Origin: Ceratotherium simum simum
Taxonomy: Eukaryota; Chordata; Mammalia; Perissodactyla; Rhinocerotidae
Assembly (NCBI RefSeq): GCF_000283155.1
Contig: NW_004454170.1
Coordinates: 13,924,927 to 13,988,926, forward strand
Length of the DNA: 64,000 nt
Direction of reading: 5' to 3'
Positions 22,496 through 32,253 of this stretch are shown here, one piece after another. How positions within the stretch are numbered: position 1 is the first letter of the stretch; each line of letters begins with the position of its first letter. The position numbers and the translations under genes are program-made. Under the pieces are notes generated by a model. It did no database searches. It saw only the letters and a list, made by a program, of their open reading frames with translations, and was not told the origin of the DNA.

Positions 22496-24240
22496 GATTA
22501 CCATAAAGCTCCGGAGCCTCTTGTCTTCATCTACTCTACTTTCCTACTCATCAAGAGCTGTGTCTACTGGCTCACCTAGGGAAAGGAGGGGGAAACGGGA
22601 GGGGAGAGGGCTGGGTTGTTTCAGTCCATTCATTCAACCGTACCAGGATACGGAAATGTGGTTTTCCCTCCATCATCCCACAATAGTGTTTAAGTCATAA
22701 GTCTGGAGCTGAGAATAAAAGACACTTCATGCCTCCATATTCCAAGGCCTGGAACTGCCAGCATTTGGGGTCAGCCCTACCACCACCAAACTCCAGAGTT
22801 GGGTGTCATCATAATTTTTAAAAATTCATCCATTTGTTCAACTTTCTCATTTGCAGAGCCTTCTGTTGATGGAGTGTCATCGAGGCCCTAAAGAGAGAGA
22901 GGGCGGGCTAGGGCAGGGACATGCATAGCCCTAGGAGCAGGCTGAATGTCTAGGCTTTATTTTAGATTTGGGTAAGGGGAAACTATTGAAGGTTTCAGAG
23001 CAACTCATAACTAACCTTAACCTATGCAAAATCTTGAAAGTGAGACTGCGGATGGGAAGACAGGCTGGACGTGATGCAGGAGTGATGAATATGGGGTGGT
23101 GGTGGTGGTAAATATTTGAATTTGATCCAGGGCAAGTGGTGGTACTTTGTCAGTTGAGACTGAGTTGGAGAAACAAAGAAAGAACTAACATCTCTGATAT
23201 GGAGAGAGAAGAGGAAAAGACCAGTATACGAGAGAGGAGGTGCTCAGCTGTTGCTTCATACTTGGGGCAGGGACCAAGGAGGAGGGACCATCATTCCCTA
23301 CCCACCCCTAGCTCCTTGCTTGGGAAAGGGCCTCCACCATTCTCCGAAGTTTTTAATTTTGAGTCCAGGCTGAAGCTAGAGAGAAACAAGGAGAAAAGGA
23401 GGAGCCAAAAACAAAGGCAAAGTCCACAGGATGGGGGCACTGCCAGGTCCTATAAGAAGACCCATAGAAGAGGTAATCAATTCACAGTTTTGAGGGTCAA
23501 GTGTCTGTGGGACGGGGGCTATTACCTCACCTTTTAGGGGAGATTAAAGGGGGATTTTCCTTCCAGAAGGCAAGTGAGGGAAGCTCTGAGAAAATCCCTA
23601 AAGGAGAGCAGGGTGCCTGCAGAAAGGGGCACCATTTCCTGGCTGGTTCCACACTGGGCTGCAGAGCCCGCAGATCCGCATTCATCCCGGCACAGAAGCC
23701 AAGCTTGGTGAGACCATTCTCAGGGTAGAGGCAGCACATTCTCAAAGAGGCCTGTGGCATGTTTGCCTTTACAGTCCCCTCCCCAATCTGAGGAAGAAGG
23801 GAGGGTTGCTTAACATCTTTCCCATGTTAAGAGATTATAGAAGTGGGAGGCCACATCTGCAAGGTTTGATGGGACTGTTGTGATGTGTCTAGGGGGAGCA
23901 GGGGGAAAACCCCTACCCAGTTCCAGTTCTCTATGGTCCTTAAAGGATATTTACTATCACCCCTCTCATTACTTAGCTCCATAGGAAGGTACACAGAGAT
24001 TAGCAGAGGGCAGGAGCCCCGGGAACCGCCCAGGCAGCACAACCTGGAGAAAAGTTTAGAATTTTTACTCCTGGTGGCAATGAAGAGGCCAAAATGAAGC
24101 TGAACTGTGCCCCCTAAAAGCCACCAATAATCCCTCTGCAGAGACCACCGTATCAACAGAGGCTACCAGAATCAGACAGAAGTAGGCTAAACTAGAATGA
24201 GCAGAGGACGCCTCTATCCTTTGCTACTGAAGTGAGACCC
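22496..24240. other. GC-richer stretch, no gene seen
   Basis: Purine-rich and more GC-rich than its surroundings. Contains a G-run cluster (22588-22610) and a (GGT)n run at 23096-23109. The 133-codon frame at 23136-23537 is Arg/Lys/Glu-rich because the DNA is purine-rich. Overlapping frames at 23501-24156 occur on both strands. No known protein recognised; an old L2 may underlie 22850-23130. Confidence 0.4.
22588..22610 (+). other. G-quadruplex-type motif
   Basis: Four G-runs (5, 3, 4 and 3 G) separated by loops of 4, 1 and 3 bases. Sequence potential only. Confidence 0.5.
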
Positions 24241-24244
24241 TCTG

Positions 24245-24395
24245 ACAGGCCGTATCAGCATCACCTGGGAGTTATTAGCAATGCAGCGTCTCAAGCCCCG
24301 CCCCAGACCTCCTGAATCAGAATCTGCTTTTTATCAAGACCAGTAGGAGATTCATATGCACATGAAAGTCTGAGAAACAGCGCCGTACACCATGA
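24245..24395 (+). mobile_element. MER5-type hAT fragment
   Basis: 'atcagcatcacctgggagttattagcaatgcag...ccagacctcctgaatcagaatctgctttt...tgcacatgaaagtctgagaaaca' matches MER5A (non-autonomous hAT-Charlie). Terminal CAGTGG repeats are lost. Confidence 0.85.
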
Positions 24396-24818
24396 ATCTG
24401 TCCCCAGCCAGGAAAGCAAAGCTTCTCCCTTCCTGCTGAGCTGTCTGCAGTAGGCACTGCAAGAATCTGGGAGAGTCTAGGGCCTAATGAAAGGTAGGAA
24501 GGAAGTTCCAATGGGAAAAGAAAGAAGAAAGAGTGTGTAAGAAAGTTCACATACACTCAATTTTCAGATCACCACATAGACAGTGTCAGGAAAACGGGAG
24601 GAAAAAAGCTTTAGATGAAGTGTTCACATGAATAGTCTTAAATATTCAAATTAAGACTGTCCCAATAATCAAACTGACAGGAATAATATGAAATGTGGCC
24701 AAGACGTTTTTAAGGGCAGTCCGACAGAGAACACTTGAAATCAGTAATAAGGAAAAAATACAATCACCCCATGCTGATACGCTCAATAAGTTGAGAGTTC
24801 TCAGGAAAGCACTTCAAC

Positions 24819-25390
24819 AGCCATTCATTCATCCACCAAACATTTATAAAAAATCTACTAAGTGCTGGGCACTGTGCTAAATGCCAGAGTGCAAACAAAC
24901 AAGACGTGGCTCCAAGGCACTTAAAGACGACTGGGTGAGACAGTCATTCCTTCAGGAAATATTTACTGTTACCCACCTTGATCTAGGAACTGTCATGAAC
25001 ACTAGGAATACAAGAGTGGGCAAAACAAGTAAAGTGCCTCCTCTTGGAGCTTACCTTCTAGTGGAGGAGATGGGCAATACATGAGATAAATAAGTAAAAC
25101 ATATAGTGTGTGGGATAAGGGCTAAGAAAAGAAAATAAAGCAGTGAAGTGGGATTGGGAGGGCAGAGGAGTGTTGCAATTTTAAATGGGGTGGCCAGGAA
25201 AGAAGTATGAATTTTGAGTAACCCTGAAGAGTGAGGGAGCACACCATGTGGCTGTCTGGAAAGAGAGCACTCCAGGTAAATGGAACAGTCATTCAAAGGC
25301 TTTTCTGTGCCAAGACCACCAAGGAGGCCTCTGTGGCTGCAGCAGAAGGAGGGCAGGTGATAGAGGAGATGAGGTTGGAGAGGTAACATG
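24819..25390 (-). mobile_element. L2 LINE 3' region
   Basis: Plus-strand text starts 'attcattcatccaccaaacatttataaaaaatctactaagtgctgggcactgtgct' and continues through 'gagcttaccttctagtgg' and 'gcaatttt...gggtggccagg', the reverse of a long L2 3' end. Cut short by an ERE near 25390. The 112-codon frame at 25051-25389 lies inside it. Confidence 0.88.
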
Positions 25391-25620
25391 GGTTAAGTGG
25401 TTAAGTGCGCGCACTCCGCTTAGGCGGCCCGGGGTTCGCAGGTTTGGATCCTGGGTGTGCACCAACGCACCGCTTGGTAAGCCATGCTGTGGCAGTGTCC
25501 CATATAAAGTAGAGGAAAATGGGCACGGATGTTAGCTCAGGGCCACTCTTCCTCAAGAAAAAAGGAGAGGATTGGCACCAGATGTTAGCTCAGGGCTAGT
25601 CCTCCTCACAAAAAAAAAAG
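25391..25620 (+). mobile_element. ERE SINE, 5' truncated
   Basis: Begins within the tRNA head with a doubled ggttaagt (25391-25398, 25399-25406), lacks the GGGCCGGCCC start, and keeps a B box-like ggtttggatcc. It is a short form, ending in an A-run (25609-25619). Inserted against L2 sequence; no clean target duplication found. Confidence 0.88.
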
Positions 25621-27234
25621 TATAATAAGATATTGTGTTTTGTTAACCAAGTTCTGGAAATCAAATCTCATGTAAATCCAAAGAGCTCTAATCTTGATCC
25701 CAGCACATCAGGCCCACTCTTAGCAGGACTTCATGTGCTGGAACCACATGATCTATAAGCTGCATAGAGAGGTGCTGTACACCCAGTGGATGCCATATAG
25801 CTTTTCCATATTGGGATGAGGAAACTTGAAAAATGAAATCACAGGATGCTCTAGTTGTCAACTGTCTGCTTTCTTGGATCAAGTTAAACCACATGTTGGA
25901 GTATTTCTTACATTTCCCCCCAGTGTTCTAAGGTTGTAAGCTCTGGACCCCGTATAATCCACCCATTGGAGTTTATTGAAAACAAGAGAACATACTACTA
26001 ATGAGGTTCCTCTTATTGGCTCCTTCCATACCAGCACTAACTCAAAGATGGACTCCTAAAGTCTCTTCAATCCTTAAGAAACCCAAAACTAATTTCTCAA
26101 GTAGTTGAACAAAAAGTGGTAAACGAGTGCCTCAGAGGGAAAAATTCATTCTGAACTAAGCTAAATCTGAATTATAATTTTCTAAATACCCAATCATAAG
26201 TTTCAGTTCTTTTCAGACAACCTCATCTCAACTAAGTTATTTTCAGACAGTGTCCATCCTGACTTCCTTCTTAAAAGAATCTATAAACCAAGATCATAGA
26301 ATCCTAAGGAATTTACATTTTAAACATCTAACCACAAGGTGGAGATCTAAAGCAAAAATTAGGTTTCATAGCAGGGCTCAATTTGGAATCCAGAACTTCT
26401 CATCTGAGATTAGAGTTGGACATGTTCTCAGATTGTGCCAGAAATTGACTTATTTTTTTAAGCTAGAGGAAAACATAGTGCTTATGTATCAGCACTTCTA
26501 TACAGATTAGAAATATATATGGCATGCAAGTATTTCAGGAAGCTCTAAGCAGCATAATGTCAGGCAGCAAAGTGGAGACCTTGCTCAGAAATTTCAAGCT
26601 TTAGGTCTAAAGTAGGGAGAACACCAATGTTATATCACTTGATGATGAGTACATTTAACAAGGGCTAATGCGATTATTTTAGTTCAGATATTTTACTGCT
26701 GGTATTGAATAACTAATTCCCTTTAACTCAACAGATAGCAGTGCCAGACTAGTGGTTCTGAAGATTCTAGACCATGAGTATGACTCAAAGACTCCTCTGA
26801 TTTTATTTCATTTGTATACAGTAGCAAAACTTACTTACCAAGTGAGGCCCTGGTGACAGCAGAAAACTCTCACCTCCTTTTTAGATGAGTGGGTTTGATC
26901 AGTTTCCCCAATTATACACAAAAGGTGCTTGTTTGATTCACAAATTATCTTCCAGGCTTACGCATCTAGAAGTTTCATTATTTTAAAATTAATCTAAATT
27001 TCCTTTGGTTTCTTGTAGTGTGAATAATTATTCTTCCCTATAGAAACAAACAAAAAAACCATTGAAAGAGAAAATCTAAGCTAAATAATAAACAGAAATC
27101 ACGGTACGATCTTTTCTCTCTGTTTCTTCTACTTCCATATACCTTAACTTATTTTAGAGATCATATAACAGAAGTAAATTAAATTAACTAGTCTCAATAG
27201 CAGCTAAAATTCTTGGCAGGCTAACTCCTTAAAG
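25621..27234. other. Unannotated, no gene seen
   Basis: About 1.6 kb of AT-rich unique sequence. Frames up to 86 codons without supporting signals. Confidence 0.5.
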
Positions 27235-27502
27235 CTCTTCCGCTATTATTATTTTTTTTTAATGAGGAAGATAGGCCCTGAGCTAACATCTGCCAATCCT
27301 CCTCTTTTTGCTGAGGAAGACTGGCCCTGGGCTAACATCCATGCCCATCTTCCTCCACTTTATATGGGACACCGCCACAGCATGGCCCGACAAGCGGTGC
27401 CTCCGTGCGCGCCCGGGATCCAAACCCGGGAACCCCGGGCCGCCAAAGCGGAGCTCGAGCACTTAACCGCTTGCCTCACCGGGTGGCCCCTCTTCGGCTA
27501 TT
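27235..27502 (-). mobile_element. ERE SINE, 13-bp TSD
   Basis: Reverse short-form ERE with a T-run (27252-27260) as its tail and 'ccgggtggccc' as its head end. TSD ctcttccgctatt / ctcttcggctatt (27235-27247 and 27490-27502, one mismatch). Confidence 0.93.
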
Positions 27503-27659
27503 TTTTATCATAATGAAAGAACCCATTTGTGGAAATTGTTTTTCCTCCTAGTTTATTCAGGACTTTCAGTTTACTATGACCTTCAATCTTCAATTTATTA
27601 GTTTTGATCATCTACGTCTTAGAAAATTAAAAAGGAAGGCAACCACAAGCTCAAGTATT

Positions 27660-28040
27660 GTTGTTTTCAGTTTTTAGGTGGGAATTTCCCGTCCTTCCTT
27701 AGCACTGATTTCTTTCCTTATCTCAGTCACCTGCCTATGTTACAATTAGTAGAGCAGAGGTCCATGCTGTTTGTTTAGATAAGCATCAAAGTTTGGGATG
27801 CTGATCTGTACTTAAAAGACCTTTGATCCTGTGCACCTTGATTTGGAAATCAAATTGGAACTCTTAACAAGAAAGATTTGTCTTTTCCGCTGCTTTCTGG
27901 TTTCAGCGAGTCCGGAAATACCAAGAGCCAGCTTCGTGGTAGTTTAGAACTTCCGCTTCCTGTTCTCGACGAAAGCAGAAGCAGGGAAACATGAAAATGT
28001 TAACCAAAAGCACGATGACCTTTTGCAATCCACGAGAATA
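27660..28040. promoter_or_regulatory. Candidate enhancer: kB, TCF, ETS motifs
   Basis: Repeat-free patch with a perfect palindromic kB-type site GGGAATTTCCC (27680-27690), two opposed TCF/LEF-like words (atcaaag near 27786, ctttgat near 27822), and ETS-type words CCGGAAA (27912-27918) and ACTTCCGCTTCCTG (27949-27962). About nine CpGs fall in roughly 150 bp (27887-28035) in an otherwise CpG-poor region. This combination is typical of immune-cell enhancers, but no function is shown by sequence alone. Confidence 0.35.
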
Positions 28041-28297
28041 TCCAGGTTAAATATTGTTCAAATGTTGCCTGTTTACTTAACCAGTGTAAGCTTATGTGAT
28101 GCCATTTCGAACCAAAACAAAATCTGTAGAAGATTTTCAGGTTACCATGCATTGGCTGCTTCCCTGGGGAATCTGAAAAGAGAGTGAGAAACAGTCGCCA
28201 GGAGAAGCATCTGGAAACCGAATATGGTGTGTGGGCCAGATGACTAGTTACAAGCTTAGATAGCAATAAGGGCTGCTCAATTCTCAATTCCTCCAGG

Positions 28298-28501
28298 CAG
28301 TGGTTCTCAAACTTTGTGTGTATCAGAATCCCATGGAGGGCTGGTTAAAATGCAAATTACTGGGCCCATCCAACCCTCCCGCCCCCCAGCGAGGTTTCTG
28401 ATTCAGTAAGTCTGGAGTGGGGTCAGAAAATTTGCATTTCTAACAAGTTTCCAGATGGTACTGAGTCTACTGATCTGAGGACGGCACTTGAAGAACCACT
28501 G
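28298..28501 (+). mobile_element. MER5A hAT element
   Basis: Complete-looking MER5A of the hAT-Charlie group. The 5' terminus caggcagtggttctcaaac pairs with the 3' terminus gaagaaccactg as a terminal inverted repeat. Internal blocks 'tttctgattcagtaagtctgg' and 'aatttgcatttctaacaagtttccag' are diagnostic. No coding capacity, as usual for the family. Confidence 0.93.
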
Positions 28502-28594
28502 TTCTAAGAGATTTTGCCTGTGAAAATGCGGAAACACATAAAGCTTAGCAAATATTGGGATCTCATTTTAAAGAGGAAATGAGACAAAACGGGA

Positions 28595-28800
28595 GCATAG
28601 CGTTTAGAACCAGCTACACTTGGGATTTGAATCTGGATCTATCCAAAGCTGTAAGTCTGGGCAAATTGCTTAACCTCCCTGAACCGTATTTTCCTCGTCT
28701 GTAAAATAGGGGACAAGAATCATACCTGTCCCTGAGAACCAAATGAGATATTGTATGAAGGTGCCTGGCATGGTACTCCTTATAAATGGTTATTTTTATT
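28595..28800 (+). mobile_element. MIR SINE
   Basis: 'gggatttgaatctggatc...gtctgggcaaattgcttaacctccctgaaccgtattttcctcgtctgtaaaatagggg', followed by a 3' half with 'ggtgcctggcatggtact'. Near full length. Confidence 0.92.
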
Positions 28801-28873
28801 TTAAAAATTACGGACACTATTAGTAAAAAACAAAAAACAGTTCATATGTGGGCAATAATCTCTGAGATCTAAG

Positions 28874-28930
28874 CATAGGAGAAATGTTGGTTTCTCCTAT
28901 GTTGGAGAATAGGAGATGTTGGAATGTTGG
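28874..28930. repeat. Hairpin with atgttgg repeats
   Basis: CATAGGAGAAA (28874-28884) and its exact reverse complement (28891-28901) flank a 6-nt loop. A second, overlapping 8-bp stem (tctcctat/ataggaga) follows. The word atgttgg recurs four times across the segment. Confidence 0.8.
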
Positions 28931-28958
28931 AATACAATATGGGTTTGTTTTAGATTCA

Positions 28959-28984
28959 GAAATAAATAAATAAATAAATAAAAA
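28959..28984. repeat. (AAAT)n microsatellite
   Basis: About six tandem units, perfect until the final A-run. Confidence 0.9.
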
Positions 28985-29544
28985 GATTGATACAATTTAA
29001 AGAACAATCTTTCCTTTAATATAAAAATCTCTCATAAGATCCCTTGTTCTTTCTTGAAACCTATCCCTAATTTCCATTTCTTTATTTCCATCTTAAAGCT
29101 CATTCTAACATTTACTTCATTCTATCTCTTGCTGCTGTATTTCTCTACCCTGCTGTTTACACCAAAAAAAAAAAAAAAAAGAATTTTTTTCTAATACGGA
29201 AAAATTCTGAGAGCCCCAAAGTCCCATGTAGTGGAGTTAACTCTCTCCAGTTACCAAATCAGAGTTTGAACACAAGGGGATAATTAACAAATTGAAGAAA
29301 ATGAAGGAAATTAACAACATATGTTAATAAACTAGTCTAGTGACATTAAAATTAATTTATACTCTGCAGTTTCCATGTTAATGAAGCATCTGTGCATTTC
29401 CACCGAAGTAATAGTGTATTACATCCCAAAATAAAGAGAGAACTAGAGGAAAGTGACCAGCAGTTCTCCATCTCTTCCAATGATTAAAAATAGGCTCAAC
29501 TTGAAGCATGAGAGATGTTTGTTAGATAGAAGGAATAGCTCATC
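28985..29544. other. AT-rich, no gene seen
   Basis: Contains a 17-base A-run (29164-29180) without a recognisable retroelement body. Confidence 0.5.
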
Positions 29545-30185
29545 TGTTTGTTAGGCAAACATTCATTGTGAACTTACTCTGTGACGCTGGGAATATACTT
29601 ATGAGTAAAAGAGACCCAAGGCCTCACCTCATAGAACTTATAGTCCAGTTGGGAAAACTAATGTTAATCAAATAAGCACACAAATACATAAATAAAGAGA
29701 CACAGGGATAGGTGCAATGGACCGCAAATAGGGGTTATAAAACACAGAGACAGCGACGTTGGGACAGCTCAGATGAAAGCACACAGGAGCTATTACAACC
29801 TCTGCAAGGTTGTGAAACGGCAGGAGCACGATGGCACATCTGAAGATGTAAAAGGAGACTGGAGAGGCTGGAGGTGAGAGTGAGGAGGAGAAAGGCGAAA
29901 TCAGGATCACAAAGAGCCTTGTAGGCCATGACGGTCTTCATCTAGGAACAGTGGGGAGCCACAAAATGATTTTAATTGGAGAATTGGCATGATCTAATTA
30001 GCATTTTTAAAAGATCACTTGGGCTTCAGTGTGCCAAATAGGTTGCCAGGTGTGGGGGGATGGGGACAAAGGTGAGGAACCCATGACAAAAGGGTGGTGG
30101 GGCAAGAGTCAGTGCAGCTTAGGGCACTACTGTTATAGTCCACTTGAGAGAGAAATGGTGATAGATTGGGCTTCATAGTGATGAA
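29545..30185 (-). mobile_element. L2 LINE 3' region
   Basis: Starts with 'gttaggcaaacattcattgtgaacttactctgtgacgctggg'. Later blocks are 'gagccttgtaggccatgac', 'ggagaattggcatgatctaattagc' and 'aaaagatcacttgggcttcagtgtg', all in reverse-L2 order. Overlapping frames at 29668-29941 are L2. Confidence 0.85.
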
Positions 30186-31084
30186 GTAGTTTAGTTGTTC
30201 ATTGTAACCTTCTTTAGTGAAAATTTATGCAAGGAAAAAATGTCATTTCTTCAGGGAGTCAAAGTATAGATGTGCCTAAAAGCCTACAGATGGAACACAT
30301 GGTCTTTCAAAGTCCCTTCCAATACTCTGACATGATTTAGATGAAGTTCTAACTCACACTGTCACCTAACCAGCCTTATGAGTGATATTTTGTTTTACTT
30401 CAGGACTATTGAGTAGATTGCCCAAAAGACCCATCACCTGGCTGAACTTACCATTTGCATTTCATCTTTTGTGTGGTCAAGACTTATCATTTTTCAGGAA
30501 CTACTTAAACAAATACCTCCCAGAGGGAAATTTTACTTTCTGGTTAAGCCGCCCATGAGGATTAGTAAGAACTAGCTGAGAACAAGTTTCTGGAAAAATA
30601 GGACTGAGGGTCTTCCTTAGTAGACTTGAGTGGCAGAAGAGGAAAGGGTGCTGAAGTAGAGTAGGGAAAGAGGGGATGGGACTCTAGGACAAACTTCACC
30701 TCCTTCCTCCAGTTTGCCTGGGGCCAGCCCTGTAAATGAGGAGCTATGGGAGGTTGCCACAGGAAGTAGGCTGCCATTTTAAATTAGTTTTACACAATAC
30801 CCTCCCTCTATAGATTATCTGCAAAGAGTGATAATGAATCCCTGCCACACATTTTCTAATTGAACTCTTCATTTTTAGAAATGATCCCAGTAAAGGCAGA
30901 GGGATATGTTCATGGACATAGCCTTCGTGTCCACCACAGCCCAGGAAGCCACTACTTCTTTTCTTGGATTCCATCCATTTGTGTGCTAGGGCATTTCCGT
31001 ATTTTTCTACATGGTTCCTCTCTGGTCAGGGTGATATAGAGGGCTTATAAACCATGGCCATTCCCAGGGGACCAGCTGTTTATT
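30186..31084. other. Unannotated, MIR3-like scrap
   Basis: A MIR3-like tail may lie at 30290-30350 ('acacatggtctttcaaagtcccttccaatactctgacatga'). Otherwise unique; no gene. Confidence 0.45.
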
Positions 31085-31104
31085 TCCTCTCCTTTCAGGT
31101 AAGT
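31085..31104 (+). promoter_or_regulatory. Recursive-splice (ratchet)-like site
   Basis: A strong pyrimidine tract and acceptor (tcctctcctttcag, AG at 31097-31098) is joined directly to a consensus donor GTAAGT (31099-31104). This zero-length-exon arrangement is how recursive splice sites in very long introns look. Only the sequence pattern is seen here. Confidence 0.4.
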
Positions 31105-31324
31105 CTGAGCCCTGACCCACTGTCAAAAGACTTATACCTAAGACAAGACCACTACTTTCTCTTCTAATACTTCCCTCAACTTATACTGAGAACATTTTCA
31201 ATCTCCTGCATGCTGTTATTAAAGGGAGTTTTATTGCCAGTCAGTCTATAAGATTCTTCCTGGAGTTGAAATCTTCTGAGGAAGTGTATATAGAAAGGGT
31301 GGACAGGTTACAACTTGAATCACA

Positions 31325-31460
31325 TTTATCTGGAGTGATTCTGTAAAATGCAGATCCTGAGTCCTGGCTCAAACCTACTAGATCAACATCTACGCTGTAA
31401 TAAACGCTCCAGCTGATACCTAGCCCACTAAAATTTAGGAACCACTGCTCTATGGCAGCT
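31325..31460. mobile_element. Possible MER5-type fragment
   Basis: 'tctggagtgattctgtaaaatgcagatcctgagtcctggctcaaacctactagatcaacatct...ttaggaaccactgctct' resembles a decayed MER5 element ending in an inverted-repeat-like gaaccactg. It spans part of the 116-codon minus-strand frame at 31241-31591. Confidence 0.5.
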
Positions 31461-31687
31461 ATGTTACAGCTCCATATGGATGCACTGCTGTGTCTCAAGT
31501 TAGTGGGAGGGAAGGGAGTGGGTTGCACATAACCCTCAGCCTTCATCACCCGTGCAGCGGCCTGAAGAGCTTCATTCGTTAGGTCAGTCAAGTAGGTTGG
31601 TCAGGAATTCTGCCTCCGACAAAAAGATTGAGATCTTTCCTCTGAAGTTCTTTTTAGAGTGAAATTTGAGTAAAGGGAGGATGGGTA

Positions 31688-31713
31688 TCATCTCATCTCA
31701 TCTCATCTCATCT
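31688..31713. repeat. (TCATC)n pentanucleotide
   Basis: About five perfect units of atctc/tcatc, followed directly by a GC-richer segment. Confidence 0.9.
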
Positions 31714-31739
31714 GGGGAGGTCACGTCGGTGACTCGTGG

Positions 31740-32086
31740 GTGCTATGGTCACTTGGTGGTCAGGGGCCAGAGATGCTACACATCTTGCCTTTTGGTGGCC
31801 TCCCACTCAGCAAAGAATTGAGCTGTCCAAATGCCAATAATACCCCAGGTTAGAATCCTTCAGCTTTGATGCTTCTATCATGATCCTGAATGCAGATGTT
31901 TGATATTTACCATAGAATCTTCTCTTTGTCCTATACATTGAATATAATATATGTATTTCTATGTTGTTGAAGAGAATGTACATAAAATGAGCAATACAGT
32001 GCTTGTTTTAGTCTAGGTAGCTCCAGAAGTTTCAGATTTACATTGATTTGATCAATGGAAATGAGTGATTGAGGACTAATCAATAA
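31740..32086. other. Unannotated, no gene seen
   Basis: Unique sequence, AT-rich in its second half. Confidence 0.5.
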
Positions 32087-32102
32087 GAATATTTTTCCCT
32101 AG

Positions 32103-32253
32103 GGCTTGCCAATTTGAACACAATCAGAGTGAAAAAATGGAAGAAGGTTGATATAACCTATGAACTTACAAAGTGTGTGACACCTCTTGGTTACCTCAGA
32201 AAAGTCCAGTATGTGTTTGACCACGATTCTTCATCATCTTCCCATCGTCTTCG
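32103..32253 (+). other. Exon-like open segment, unproven
   Basis: 151 nt lie between an acceptor-like 'atttttccctag' and a good donor-like cg|GTAAGA. One frame stays open from 32087 to 32255. The translated piece contains 'KKWKKVDITYEL' and a Ser run near its end. I do not recognise the protein. The W-K-x-x-x-I-T-Y spacing faintly recalls the start of matrix-metalloprotease catalytic domains, but no partner exon is visible in the window. A 50-codon frame with nearby splice words is expected several times by chance in 64 kb. Confidence 0.12.

Noticed and set aside
23136..23537. 133-codon plus-strand frame
   Set aside because: Charged, purine-driven composition, no domain, overlapped by frames on both strands; no splice or start evidence.
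23827..24156. 109-codon minus-strand frame
   Set aside because: Opposed by a plus-strand frame over the same bases; no domain or splice context.
31241..31591. 116-codon minus-strand frame
   Set aside because: Overlaps a MER5-like fragment; no homology recognised.
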